The notes beneath the pieces are model-generated. The model ran no database searches. It had not been told where the DNA came from and saw only the letters and a list, made by a program, of their open reading frames with translations. The position numbers and the translations under genes are program-made. Source: Bacillus sp. FJAT-28004 (lineage in GTDB: Bacteria > Bacillota > Bacilli > Paenibacillales > Paenibacillaceae). Taken from it: a stretch of 64,000 nt of DNA. This document shows, piece after piece, positions 1-7,775 of this stretch (the stretch's first letter is position 1; each line of letters starts with the position of its first letter). The stretch lies in contig NZ_LGHP01000001.1 of NCBI RefSeq assembly GCF_001280845.1, positions 4,683,383-4,747,382 on the forward strand, in the 5' to 3' direction.

Positions 1-72
1 GGGCCAAACCCGCCGGGACCGCCGGGGCCAAATCCGCCGGGACCACCGGGGCCAAACCCACCGGGACCAGAA
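1..72. repeat. 24-bp coding minisatellite
   Basis: Three consecutive 24-bp units (1-24, 25-48, 49-72) differ at a few bases and encode the eight-residue FGPGGPGG repeat of the Gly-rich protein. The in-frame period means copy number can change without frameshift. The array is cut by the window edge, so the true copy number is not visible. Confidence 0.8.
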
Positions 73-173
73 CCGCCTTGCTGAGGTGTTGGTGTGATCA
101 TTCGAGGTCCGCCACAACCGCAGTTTCTTGTGGCTGGCCGAGAATTTGCGTTATTTGCATAAGTATATTCCAT
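1..173 (-). CDS. Gly/Pro-rich low-complexity protein, N-terminal part only
   Basis: Reading the minus strand from the ATG at 173 gives an open frame that runs off the left edge. It starts MEYTYANNANSRPATRN, then has a CGCGG cluster (two cysteines) and a tail of repeated FGPGGPGG octapeptides. A GAAGGAG Shine-Dalgarno-like site lies 13 bases upstream of the ATG, a rather long spacing. I do not recognise a family. The composition resembles small Gly-rich surface or spore-coat-type proteins of Bacillales, but that is only an analogy. Total length and C-terminus are unknown. Confidence 0.55.
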   Translation of the reverse strand, partial: MEYTYANNANSRPATRNCGCGGPRMITPTPQQGGSGPGGFGPGGPGGFGPGGPGGFG

Positions 174-342
174 GAGAGCACTCAGACTCCTTCACGTAAC
201 AGATTAGGCATATATCCTTCTGTAGCGTATGCGGCAAATGCCTAGGAGGTGAGGTCGTAATAAAGGGTAAACCATATTTGATGCGAATATAAATAGGGTT
301 AATAATTTTGGAATAGATGGTAGTTACGAGGGGGAGGAAAAA

Positions 343-1257
343 ATGAGCTTTAGAGCATTTGAAAAAGAGCTGCCGGATGTATACATCTTAGCTATTCATG
401 CAGATCGAGTTATGCATTTCGACCACGTAATTGCTTTAGGACATTTGCAGGAAATGGGTCGGTTGTTGGTTAATAAAATTCTCATGAACGAGCAATCGAA
501 TGTTAAGCGCACAGAGCCGTTATCACTGCTTGAAGAGTTAATGAATATTGAAATCTTACCTGATCCATTTCTGGCTGCATTGAAAAAACTCGAGTATTTG
601 GATAAAAGAGAGAGCGACATGCTGATTAAGCCGGATGAAATAAAGAAGCTTTTTTATAACATGTTTGATTTAACTTCATGGTATTTTAAAACCTACATTG
701 ATGACCAATTCACCCCGCCTCCTATGCTTCTTAAACCCCAAGATACAGCCTTAAATATCATACTTAATGACGAACACCAAGCTTCTGAGAGAAAATCCAA
801 TATTCATATCGATAATAAGATTGTCAAAGGAATCTGGGAAGACGGTATTGAAGGGGAGCAATATATGGAGTTAGAAGGAAGTGAGAGCTTTCAAGGACAA
901 GTTTGTAATGGGGTTAAGTCTGGCAAGGGTGTCTATCGTTGGTCGGATGGAACCAAATATACAGGTCAATGGCATCTAGATACCGAATATGGTTTCGGGA
1001 TAAAGGAGTATGCGAACGGTGACCGTTATCAAGGGGAATGGAAAGAAGGGCTTTTCCACGGGAACGGAGTGTATGAATGGCATGATGGCACAAGGTTTGA
1101 AGGGAAATGGGAGGACAATATGGAACATGGATTTGGTATCAGAACCTATACGGACGGGACTGTGCAAAGGGGCTTTTGGACATACGGAGAATTGATTTTT
1201 ACGGAGGATCAGTTGGGAGAAGGGAAAGAAACTATAACAGGAGGAAACGATGATTAA
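343..1257 (+). CDS. MORN-repeat protein
   Basis: The 304-residue protein has an unrecognised N-terminal half of about 180 residues and a C-terminal half built of about four MORN repeats (residues 183-282), visible as YTGQW, YQGEW and FEGKW followed by GFGI or GNGV and Y..GDG. MORN repeats are beta-hairpin modules often tied to membranes or protein-protein contact. There is no signal peptide or membrane segment, so it is probably cytoplasmic. A GGGGGAGG site sits just ahead of the ATG. It stands alone, and the following 430 bases hold no gene. The MORN assignment is secure; the cellular role is unknown. Confidence 0.8.
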   Translation: MSFRAFEKELPDVYILAIHADRVMHFDHVIALGHLQEMGRLLVNKILMNEQSNVKRTEPLSLLEELMNIEILPDPFLAALKKLEYLDKRESDMLIKPDEIKKLFYNMFDLTSWYFKTYIDDQFTPPPMLLKPQDTALNIILNDEHQASERKSNIHIDNKIVKGIWEDGIEGEQYMELEGSESFQGQVCNGVKSGKGVYRWSDGTKYTGQWHLDTEYGFGIKEYANGDRYQGEWKEGLFHGNGVYEWHDGTRFEGKWEDNMEHGFGIRTYTDGTVQRGFWTYGELIFTEDQLGEGKETITGGNDD

Positions 1258-1344
1258 ACTTGAATGGGATAGGAGTACGCTATGGCGAGGTTGTATCTTA
1301 TCATCGATCGCTCTGACGAGAGGGAATTCATCCCATTAGCTAGT

Positions 1345-1521
1345 CGGACATAAGTTCCGCTATTTTGATATAAGAGCGTCTGTTTCGTTTTTTACGGACA
1401 TAGGATGCGTTATTACCCTCAAAATGCCCCATTTCCGCTGAATTTAGGTAAATAAAGGATCCTATGTCCGCATGTTCAGCAAAATCCTGTTATTTCGTAA
1501 AAATAGAGGATCCTATGTCCG
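1345..1521. repeat. Four-unit inverted element, copy 1
   Basis: In the 432-bp gap between the MORN gene and the next gene, four related 21-bp units lie at 1345, 1395, 1450 and 1501. The first two read CGGACATA(N)..CCG/GCG-TTATT forward; the last two are the same motif inverted (AAATA..GG..CCTATGTCCG). The order is forward, forward, inverted, inverted, so unit 1 can pair with unit 4 and unit 2 with unit 3. Spacings (50, 55, 51) nearly equal those of the two copies near 12 kb. There is no open reading frame of note and no T-run, so this is not a simple terminator. Confidence 0.7.
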
Positions 1522-1689
1522 CAAATCACGACTGTACCAGTAGAAATTGGAAACCGAAGAGTCAGTGAACGTTCGATAGAATGAATAACGATTCTATTCC
1601 AGTCTGCGATGATCAATGGTATACATTTTACTAGAGCAAAGCTATTCTCATATCATGAATTGCAAATAATTACATACGGAGGTCGTTGA

Positions 1690-2319
1690 GTGAATCAGCT
1701 GCGGGGCATTATTTTGGAAGGATTTTCGCATGCCGGTAAAACATCGGTATTAAAGTCGTTAAAGCTAATGCAAGCACAGGACGAATCAGCAGAGCGAAGT
1801 GTCATCGTTCTAAGCGAGCATTACTCCCAGGTTCTACATAACATGCAGGGTCAAATGAAAAGATCAAGTTACGAAGAGCATCTGCAGTTGTTGAATGATA
1901 GAGTTGCAATGCTTAGGCAATTAGAGGAATGGTCAACTAAGCTTGGGCGTGCTTCTCGTGGATCGCGAGGCGTTTTTTTTATACTAGAAAGGTTTCATCT
2001 GAATCATAGAGCTGCCTATTCTGATAAAACAACCAATGAAATTGAAGCTATCGAAAATGAGCTCTTAAACTTTGGAGCAAAATGCGCTTTATTGACGATA
2101 TCTCCAGAAGTAGCTGAACATAGAATACAAAGCCGCACGCCACATGAATGGGTGAACAAAAGCAGTGAAGAGATTAAAGCCGCAGTAAAGGAGCTCCTGA
2201 CAACCCAGTCGGAGCTGCGAGTGGAAGTAACAAAATCGCTCATTCCTACGATAGAAATCAATACAGACAGCAAAGACTGGGATGCTTACGCCAAAGCGAT
2301 CATACGTTTGTTGGATTAG
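1690..2319 (+). CDS. P-loop nucleoside/nucleotide kinase-like protein
   Basis: The 209-residue protein opens with beta-strand LRGIILEG and a Walker A motif GFSHAGKTS at residues 11-19, as in thymidylate-kinase-like enzymes. A later FILERFHLNHRAAYSD stretch resembles the substrate-side DR/ER segment of dNMP kinases. It is somewhat divergent from true Tmk, and the usual TQ..DGTGKT pattern is absent, so the substrate cannot be named. The start is GTG at 1690, with GGAGG eight bases ahead. It stands alone, facing sodA. An AAA-type small NTPase is the alternative. Confidence 0.65.
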   Translation: MNQLRGIILEGFSHAGKTSVLKSLKLMQAQDESAERSVIVLSEHYSQVLHNMQGQMKRSSYEEHLQLLNDRVAMLRQLEEWSTKLGRASRGSRGVFFILERFHLNHRAAYSDKTTNEIEAIENELLNFGAKCALLTISPEVAEHRIQSRTPHEWVNKSSEEIKAAVKELLTTQSELRVEVTKSLIPTIEINTDSKDWDAYAKAIIRLLD

Positions 2320-2412
2320 TGAAACACGCCTACAGATAACGAGTTTCATAGGCGCATTGGCAGCCTTATATTTTGTTCTCCCCGGGTCCGATGGCATTGT
2401 AAAAGATATAAA

Positions 2413-2463
2413 AAAACGACGCCGTCTCATAAATGAGGCAAGCGCCGCTTTGGGAAAAAAATA
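2413..2463 (-). terminator. Possible terminator of sodA
   Basis: On the minus strand, just after the sodA stop, an imperfect GC-rich hairpin (central CTCAT/ATGAG with interrupted outer GCGC pairs) is followed by a run of seven T. The stem has mismatches, so confidence is limited. It could also serve the converging kinase gene. Confidence 0.4.
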
Positions 2464-3075
2464 TTATTTTACAGCTGCTTCGAAACGTTTGCTAACTTCA
2501 TCCCAGTTAACTACGTTCCAGAACGCTGCGATGTAATCAGGGCGTTTGTTTTGGTAGTTCAGGTAGTAAGCGTGCTCCCATACATCAAGACCAAGGATTG
2601 GCGTTTCGCCTTCCATGATCGGGCTGTCTTGGTTTGGCAAGCTGTATACTTTCAATTTGCCGTTTGCAACTGCTAGGAATGCCCAGCCGCTGCCGAAACG
2701 AGTTGTTGCTGCTTTTGCGAAGTCAGCTTTGAAAGCGTCAAAGCCGCCTAGCTCGCTTTCGATTGCTGCTGCAAGAGCGCCAGTAGGTGCTCCGCCAGCG
2801 TTTGGAGCGATTGTTTCCCAGAACAAGCTGTGGTTAGCATGTCCACCACCGTTGTTGCGAACAGCAGTACGGATTGCTTCAGGAACGCTAGCAAGATCGG
2901 AGATCAATTCTTCGATTGATTTGCTTTGCAATTCTGGAGCGGACTCCAAAGCAGCGTTAAGGTTAGTCACGTAAGCGTTATGGTGACGGCCGTGGTGAAT
3001 TTCCATTGTAGTCGCATCGATATGCGGTTCAAGTGCGTTGTGCGCGTACGGCAAAGCAGGTAGTTGATGTGCCAT
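2464..3075 (-). CDS. sodA: Superoxide dismutase [Mn/Fe]
   Basis: This 203-residue cytoplasmic enzyme converts superoxide to hydrogen peroxide and oxygen. The whole family signature is visible: LPALPYAHNALEPHID at the N-terminus, IHHGRHHNAYV (first metal His, residue 27), GGGHANHSLFW (second His), GSGWAFL, and LDVWEHAYYLNYQNKR with the Asp and His ligands. Length matches SodA of Bacillus. The start ATG is preceded by AGGAGG. It is a single-gene unit with its own promoter and faces the kinase gene. Mn or Fe use cannot be decided by eye. A second, longer SOD-domain gene lies at 8.4-9.5 kb. Confidence 0.97.
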   Translation of the reverse strand: MAHQLPALPYAHNALEPHIDATTMEIHHGRHHNAYVTNLNAALESAPELQSKSIEELISDLASVPEAIRTAVRNNGGGHANHSLFWETIAPNAGGAPTGALAAAIESELGGFDAFKADFAKAATTRFGSGWAFLAVANGKLKVYSLPNQDSPIMEGETPILGLDVWEHAYYLNYQNKRPDYIAAFWNVVNWDEVSKRFEAAVK

Positions 3076-3114
3076 TTTTTACAGCCTCCTAATTATATGT
3101 AGTTATCCAAGTCC

Positions 3115-3143
3115 ATTATCCCTTATCCGATTGAATAAATCAA
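3115..3143 (-). promoter_or_regulatory. Predicted sigma-A promoter of sodA
   Basis: On the minus strand TTGATT (3143-3138) and GATAAT (3120-3115) are separated by exactly 17 bases and point at sodA, whose ATG is about 40 bases downstream. Confidence 0.55.
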
Positions 3144-3430
3144 CATTATTGTTTCAAAAGTCGAATGGGTCAAAACGATCAAATGCAGCCTGAATTAGAG
3201 TGTCACGCTCCTAGATAAAATATACAGATTAGGAAGATAGAACTGCATTTATATATAAATAAATGGGTTAAAACAATGTAAGCGTTTAATATTAAGCGCT
3301 TTCACGAGATAATCGATGATTTCTTTAATTTTTTTAAGGAATATTAAAGATAGAAGCAGGATTTCGTTTGATTTTGTCGTAATATAATTTAAATGCAATA
3401 CTATGACATGGTATAGAAGGTGTAATTTTA
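3144..3430. other. Intergenic gap with a cre-like site
   Basis: The divergent sodA/GNAT gap is AT-rich. Apart from the sodA promoter, it holds a catabolite-response-like sequence read on the minus strand as TGAAAGCGCTTAAT (3304-3291), close to the TGWAANCGNTNWCA consensus but imperfect at its 3' half. A TATAAT is present at 3383-3388 upstream of the GNAT gene, without a clear -35 box. Nothing else is apparent. Confidence 0.35.
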
Positions 3431-3853
3431 ATGAATGTTCGTTCCTTCCAGTTGTCCGATTACCGACCAATTACAGCACTACTTGAAGATGTTCTTACAG
3501 AAGAGTGCTACGAACAAACGATGGAAGCTTTTGCCCGCCAGTTGTCATGGGATAGTGATTTGGTTTTAGTCGCTGTCGAAAATTCCGAAATTGTGGGCAT
3601 GATTATCGGTACGATTGATAATAACAAAGGTTATTACTATCGAATTGCTGTATCTCCTCTCCATCAAAGGAAAGGAATCGGTAAAACGCTTATCCAGGCA
3701 TTGCGCCAGCGCTTCGAACAGCGCCGTGTCACAAAGATACTAATTACCGCAGACGAGCACAACGAGCCAGTTTTACCGCTGTATGAGTCGATGGGTTATG
3801 TTGCCAACGATTTTATCAGATCATTTCAGAAACTGAGCATTGTAGCCGGTTAA
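3431..3853 (+). CDS. GNAT-family N-acetyltransferase
   Basis: The 140-residue protein matches the GNAT fold: N-terminal VRSFQLSDY..I..LLEDV, central strand LVAVENSEIVGMIIG, then YRIAVSPLHQRKGIGKTLIQAL, which contains the acetyl-CoA pyrophosphate loop (Q-R-K-G-I-G), and the C-terminal LYESMGY. GNAT enzymes move an acetyl group from acetyl-CoA to an amine; the acceptor cannot be read from sequence. GAAGGTG lies ahead of the ATG. It is a single gene with a terminator downstream. Confidence 0.85.
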   Translation: MNVRSFQLSDYRPITALLEDVLTEECYEQTMEAFARQLSWDSDLVLVAVENSEIVGMIIGTIDNNKGYYYRIAVSPLHQRKGIGKTLIQALRQRFEQRRVTKILITADEHNEPVLPLYESMGYVANDFIRSFQKLSIVAG

Positions 3854-3886
3854 CGCGAACTTTACTGCATGTAAGATGTACGCAGG

Positions 3887-3931
3887 GCATATCTGCATCG
3901 CCATTGCTTTTGGCGGTCAGATATGCTTTTC
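3887..3931 (+). terminator. Intrinsic terminator after the GNAT gene
   Basis: GCATATCTG and CAGATATGC pair, with a further CGCC/GGCG stem inside, followed by TTTTCTTATT. Confidence 0.75.
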
Positions 3932-3963
3932 TTATTACTATATACATTTATGAGGAGAACGGG

Positions 3964-4521
3964 ATGGAACCATATCGGCACTGTGTCATCAAAAGCTTCA
4001 AACATAACGGTCACATTCACCGTATATGGCAACAGAATTGGCTTGTGCCAGATGAGTTGCTTGCTGATCGGCATAAAGAGGAATCAATTAAGGTGCTCAT
4101 TAACCGTCAAACACCGATTCAAGAGTCTGACGGTAAGATATGGATCAGCCGTGTCCCAGCCGTCTCCTTTTTTATACCAGGACAGTGGTTCAATGTGGTT
4201 GCTTTATTAGAGGACGGAGGCGTTCGCTATTATTGCAATATTGCCTCACCGCTTTTTCTACAGGGTGATGTGCTTACCTATATCGATTACGACTTGGACG
4301 TTATTCGAACGGTAGACGGTGGAAGATCTGTCGTTGATCAAGATGAGTATGAGATGCACAAAACGGCTTATCACTATCCGAAAATGGTCGAGGACAAGGT
4401 GCAAGTGGGTCTAGAAGCGCTTTTGCTGCGGATGGATCAAGGACAATCGCCTTTCCAGGATCAGCTTGTGATGAAGTATTATGAGGATTGGCTGAAACGA
4501 AGTGAAGAGGTGGAGCAATGA
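3964..4521 (+). CDS. ntdP: DUF402 nucleoside di-/triphosphatase, NtdP (YgaC) type
   Basis: The 185-residue protein belongs to the DUF402 family, whose B. subtilis member YgaC/NtdP and S. aureus Sa1684 are divalent-metal nucleoside phosphatases. Visible features are the compact beta-barrel with WFNVVALLEDGGVRYYCNIASP and the acidic metal-binding run YIDYDLDVIR. The open frame extends upstream to 3904, but GAGGAG just before the ATG at 3964 and the family length decide this start. It overlaps lepB by four bases (ATGA), so the two are translationally coupled. Confidence 0.8.
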   Translation: MEPYRHCVIKSFKHNGHIHRIWQQNWLVPDELLADRHKEESIKVLINRQTPIQESDGKIWISRVPAVSFFIPGQWFNVVALLEDGGVRYYCNIASPLFLQGDVLTYIDYDLDVIRTVDGGRSVVDQDEYEMHKTAYHYPKMVEDKVQVGLEALLLRMDQGQSPFQDQLVMKYYEDWLKRSEEVEQ

Positions 4522-5141
4522 GCCTTGAGGACCAGAATCGCAAGCCAAGCAATGAAAAAGCAGGAATCAGTGTAGAGTCTGGATTATCTGCCCATACTGT
4601 TGCAAGCAATCGTTCCCACTGGATGGCGGAGCTGCTTGATTGGTCAAAAACATTGGTGGTTGCATTTGCCGTGGTGCTGCTTCTGCATTTTTTTGTATTT
4701 AACCTCTCGAAGGTAGAAGGTCATTCGATGGAGCCGACGTTAACGGAGCACGAGTGGTTATTCGTTAATAAATTCGTGTACCTGGTCGGCAAACCCAAGG
4801 TTGGGGAGGTCGTTATTTTGAAGGAACCTGACATAGGGGAAGCCGAGGACAAGTATCTCGTAAAAAGGATAGTCGGGGTTTCCGGCGACCGCATTGAAAT
4901 ACACAATAAACATTTGTACCGTAACGGCAAGCTGGTGGACGAGCCTTATACGGATTCATTAATAGAGGATATGAGCTACGGGCCTGAGGTTATCAGTGAA
5001 GGAAGCTATTTTGTAATGGGCGATAATCGTCATGCTAGAGCGAGCTTGGACAGCAGGACGTTTCACGCTGTGCCGGAAGAACTGATTCGCGGCAGAGCCG
5101 ATTATATTTTATGGCCTTACAAAAAGATAAGAGCGCTTTAA
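4518..5141 (+). CDS. lepB: Signal peptidase I
   Basis: The type I signal peptidase (207 residues) cleaves signal peptides from secreted proteins at the outer face of the membrane. A cytosolic tail of about 43 residues, longer than in most Bacillus Sip proteins, precedes one membrane segment (about 44-62). The catalytic Ser70 is in GHSMEPTL and the general-base Lys116 in DKYLVKRIVG; MGDNRHARASLDSR is the conserved box E. It starts inside the ntdP stop codon. A tandem leader repeat begins 13 bases after its stop, so rnhA is probably co-transcribed. Confidence 0.95.
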   Translation: MSLEDQNRKPSNEKAGISVESGLSAHTVASNRSHWMAELLDWSKTLVVAFAVVLLLHFFVFNLSKVEGHSMEPTLTEHEWLFVNKFVYLVGKPKVGEVVILKEPDIGEAEDKYLVKRIVGVSGDRIEIHNKHLYRNGKLVDEPYTDSLIEDMSYGPEVISEGSYFVMGDNRHARASLDSRTFHAVPEELIRGRADYILWPYKKIRAL

Positions 5142-5154
5142 TCTTTTTAGAAAA

Positions 5155-5233
5155 GTAGATGCTTACGAAGTAGGTTTGCATTCGCAAACCTTAGGTAGAT
5201 GCTTACGAAGTAGGTTTGCATTCGCAAACCTTT
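5155..5233 (+). repeat. Tandem 40-bp leader element upstream of rnhA (two copies)
   Basis: Two directly adjoining copies (5155-5194 and 5195-5233), identical over 38 bases, each contain ATGCTTACGAAGTAG followed by a perfect 8-bp stem AGGTTTGC/GCAAACCT with loop ATTC. The second copy runs straight into TGAGGAGGG, the rnhA Shine-Dalgarno site. Two further copies, also tandem, precede the AraC gene at 47379-47450, with a compensatory change in the stem. I know no named family for it. There is no T-run, so it is not an ordinary terminator. Confidence 0.85.
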
Positions 5234-5247
5234 GAGGAGGGATTCTT

Positions 5248-5682
5248 ATGAAAGACGTTATGATCTATACGGACGGTGCGTGCTCTGGCAATCCGGGACC
5301 GGGCGGCTGGGGAGCGGTGCTGTTTTTTGGCGTTCATAAGAAGGAAATTTCGGGCGGCGAGAAACATTCGACGAATAATCGTATGGAAATCCAAGCGGTA
5401 ATTGAAGGTTTGAAGCTGCTGAAGGAGCCTTGTCAGGTGAAGGTATATAGTGATTCAGCGTATGTCGTGAATTGCTTCCAGAAGGGCTGGATCAACGGTT
5501 GGCTGCGTAACGGCTGGAAGAATAGCAAGAAGGAGCCTGTAGAGAACCAAGAGCTTTGGAAAGCGCTATGGGAGCTTATGCAGCGTCATAAAGTAGAATA
5601 CGTAAAGGTAAAAGGCCATAGCGATAATGAGTGGAATAATCGCTGTGACGAGCTGGCTCGTGAAGCAATTAAAAGGTTATAG
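5248..5682 (+). CDS. rnhA: Ribonuclease HI
   Basis: RNase HI cleaves the RNA strand of RNA:DNA hybrids (R-loops, Okazaki primers). At 144 residues it matches the E. coli-type enzyme. All catalytic positions are visible: Asp9 in YTDGACSGNPGPGGWG, Glu47 in NNRMEIQA, Asp69 in VYSDSAYV, His124 in VKGHSDNEWNNRCDE and Asp134. The basic handle GWLRNGWKNSKKEPVEN is also present, as in E. coli. AGGAGGG lies seven bases ahead of the ATG, immediately after the tandem leader element. queG begins at the very next base after the stop. Confidence 0.96.
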   Translation: MKDVMIYTDGACSGNPGPGGWGAVLFFGVHKKEISGGEKHSTNNRMEIQAVIEGLKLLKEPCQVKVYSDSAYVVNCFQKGWINGWLRNGWKNSKKEPVENQELWKALWELMQRHKVEYVKVKGHSDNEWNNRCDELAREAIKRL

Positions 5683-6864
5683 ATGATGACTGATAGATGG
5701 GCAAAGCTGAAGGAAGAGATGCTTGCGGCGGCACCAAGCCTCGGCATCGACAAGATAGGGATCGCATCCGCGGATCCATTCACATCATTGAAGCAAATTT
5801 TGCTTAGGCACCGCGAGCTCGGAAGGGAGTCTGGTTTCGAGGAGCCTGACATCGAGAAGAGAACGAATCCAGCGCTGCTGTTTGAGAATCCGCAGTCCAT
5901 TATTGCGATAGCGATTGCATATCCATCCAAGCTGAAGGATCCTCCAAAATCGGAGCCGGGAGCAAGGCGAGGCATTATGTCACGTTCGGCATGGGGAGAA
6001 GATTACCACAGAGTTTTGCGTGATCGGCTTGCCAAGTTGGAAGCATGGCTGAGAGAGCGTATTCCTGATCTGCGCGTAGAAAGTATGGTCGATACCGGCG
6101 CATTGTCGGATCGCGCGGTTGCTGAGCGTGCAGGCATTGGATGGAGCGCAAAAAACTGCTCAATCATATCGCCGGAGCTCGGCTCGTGGATTTACCTCGG
6201 AGAGATGATTACCAACATACCGTTTGAACCGGATGAACCAATAACAGATAGCTGCGGCAGTTGTACAAAATGTATTGACGCTTGTCCTACGGATGCCTTG
6301 GTCGGACCAGGTCAATTGAATTCAAGTCGCTGCATTTCTTTCGTAACACAAACGAAAGGGATGCTGTCGGACGAGTTCATGCGAAAAATCGGCAATCGGC
6401 TTTATGGCTGCGATACTTGCCAGACGGTTTGTCCGATTAACCGCGGCAAAAACTGGACGCATCAAACAGAGCTGCAGCCAGATATGGAGTTAGTGAAGCC
6501 ACTGCTGGTTCCGCTCCTAACGATAGGCAACAAAGAGTTTCAAGCCAGATATGGACGCACTTCTTCTGCTTGGCGGGGCAAGAAGCCGATCCAGCGAAAT
6601 GCTGTAATCGCACTCGGCAACTTCAAAGAGGCTAGTGCTGTACCAGATTTGATCCGCGTCCTCGAGCAAGATACGCGGCCGGTGCTTCGCGGAACTGCAG
6701 CATGGTCGCTTGCGCGAATTGGCGGAGAGCAGGCAAAATCGGCTTTGCTTGAAGCATCGATGAAAGAAACAGATGAGGAAGCGCTGCAAGCCATTGCGAA
6801 TGCGCTAGCTCAATTAAGTACGATCACAGAAGACAACTCGGAAGCAGGTGGCACGGGTGAGTGA
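5683..6864 (+). CDS. queG: Epoxyqueuosine reductase
   Basis: QueG reduces epoxyqueuosine to queuosine in tRNA anticodons, using cobalamin and two 4Fe-4S clusters. The 393-residue protein shows the N-terminal DUF1730 part (IDKIGIASADPF), MVDTGALSDRAVAERAGIGW, ferredoxin-like cluster motifs CGSCTKCIDACP and CDTCQTVCP, and a C-terminal HEAT-like repeat (residues about 300-380: AVIALGNFKEASAVPDLIRVL). The start ATG abuts the rnhA stop; a second ATG follows at once, so the exact start may be 5686. The ogt start overlaps its 3' end. Confidence 0.95.
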   Translation: MMTDRWAKLKEEMLAAAPSLGIDKIGIASADPFTSLKQILLRHRELGRESGFEEPDIEKRTNPALLFENPQSIIAIAIAYPSKLKDPPKSEPGARRGIMSRSAWGEDYHRVLRDRLAKLEAWLRERIPDLRVESMVDTGALSDRAVAERAGIGWSAKNCSIISPELGSWIYLGEMITNIPFEPDEPITDSCGSCTKCIDACPTDALVGPGQLNSSRCISFVTQTKGMLSDEFMRKIGNRLYGCDTCQTVCPINRGKNWTHQTELQPDMELVKPLLVPLLTIGNKEFQARYGRTSSAWRGKKPIQRNAVIALGNFKEASAVPDLIRVLEQDTRPVLRGTAAWSLARIGGEQAKSALLEASMKETDEEALQAIANALAQLSTITEDNSEAGGTGE

Positions 6865-7390
6865 ACAGCTTTATGCAGCTGAAATCGATTCGCCAATCGG
6901 CGCGATGATTTTAACGGCAACGGACAAAGGGATTTGTCACTTGGATTTTGCTCCCTATGAAGCAGCTTCTGAGAGACTTCAGCAGTGGGCGACGCGCTGC
7001 TTTGGACCGCATGGAGCGGATATCACACTGGTCGAAGCAGCCTCCCATTCGCAGCTGGATGAAGCAGCAAGTCAGTTGGAGCTTTATTTTGCCGGAGAAC
7101 TTCAACAATTCGATCTGCCTGTTCAGATGTATGGCACACCGTTTCAGCAGAAAGTATGGGCAGCTTTGCAGCAAATACCTTATGGAGAGACACGTACCTA
7201 TAAGGATATCGCTGTAATGCTGGACCAGCCTGGGGCCATGCGTGCTGTAGGTGGAGCGAACAATCGCAATCCAGTCTCGATCATCGTGCCTTGCCACCGC
7301 GTGATTGGGGCGAGCGGACAAATGGTCGGTTATGGCGGAGGTCTACCTATCAAAATTGCGCTGCTTGACTTAGAGAAGAGTGCGAAATAA
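6857..7390 (+). CDS. ogt: Methylated-DNA--protein-cysteine methyltransferase
   Basis: This suicide enzyme removes O6-alkyl groups from guanine in DNA by transfer to its own cysteine. The active site PCHRVIG is preceded by GGANNRNPVSIIV and followed by GYGGGLPIKIALLDLE; the helix-turn-helix region FQQKVWAALQQIPYGETRTYKDIA is complete. Two GTG codons are possible: 6848 and 6857. AGGTGG at 6846-6851 fits 6857 with five-base spacing, so I chose it (177 residues). It overlaps queG by eight bases and is therefore probably in the same operon. Confidence 0.93.
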   Translation: MSEQLYAAEIDSPIGAMILTATDKGICHLDFAPYEAASERLQQWATRCFGPHGADITLVEAASHSQLDEAASQLELYFAGELQQFDLPVQMYGTPFQQKVWAALQQIPYGETRTYKDIAVMLDQPGAMRAVGGANNRNPVSIIVPCHRVIGASGQMVGYGGGLPIKIALLDLEKSAK

Positions 7391-7429
7391 AAGCAATAAA
7401 AATTGTCACAAAAAGGTTATGCGAAGCGC

Positions 7430-7469
7430 TAGCATGTTCATTGCGATCACGGGATGAACATGCTATCAT
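7430..7469 (+). promoter_or_regulatory. Promoter overlapped by a 12-bp dyad
   Basis: TTGCGA (7441-7446) and TATCAT (7464-7469) are 17 bases apart and form a plausible sigma-A promoter for the small YneF-like gene. A perfect inverted repeat, TAGCATGTTCAT (7430-7441) with ATGAACATGCTA (7454-7465), covers both hexamer edges. There is no T-run after it, so an operator is more likely than a terminator. The binding protein is unknown. Confidence 0.5.
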
Positions 7470-7517
7470 GGGAACATTATACACAGCAGGAGATTTGGAA
7501 AGGGTCAGGTGAAAGGT

Positions 7518-7739
7518 ATGTCTTGGGTGAACATTGTTGTACCAATCGTTACTTTAATTGCAGGAGCTGTTGGGGGCTTTTTTGTAGGCGTATTCTATCT
7601 GCGGAAGCAGCTTGAGAAAATGCAAAATGATCCAGAAATGATTCAGAAGATGGCTAAGCAAATGGGCTACAATCTGAATAAACAACAAATGCAAAAAGCA
7701 CAGCACATGATGAAAAACCAAAAGATGCCTCGCAGATAA
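7518..7739 (+). CDS. UPF0154 (YneF-like) small membrane protein
   Basis: The protein is about 73 residues. It has one N-terminal membrane segment (IVVPIVTLIAGAVGGFFVGVF), then a basic cytosolic tail with YLRKQLEKMQNDPEMIQKMAKQMG, the hallmark of the UPF0154/YneF family. The biochemical function of the family is not established. A GTG at 7509 would add three residues; AGGTGA at 7507-7512 fits the ATG at 7518, and 73 residues agree with the family length. It has its own promoter and is followed by folE 36 bases later. Confidence 0.85.
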   Translation: MSWVNIVVPIVTLIAGAVGGFFVGVFYLRKQLEKMQNDPEMIQKMAKQMGYNLNKQQMQKAQHMMKNQKMPRR

Positions 7740-7775
7740 AGAAATGCGCGGGGGGACCGGAAGGAGAGTTCAGAA

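Noticed and set aside
1..72. CRISPR-like array from the 24-bp repeats
   Set aside because: The units are contiguous with no spacers, in frame, and encode Gly/Pro repeats.
2282..2536. 84-codon plus-strand open frame across the kinase/sodA border
   Set aside because: It overlaps two solid genes and the terminator, and no Shine-Dalgarno site precedes it.
5155..5233. Terminator of lepB
   Set aside because: Stem-loops are present but neither is followed by a T-run, and the second runs directly into the rnhA ribosome site.
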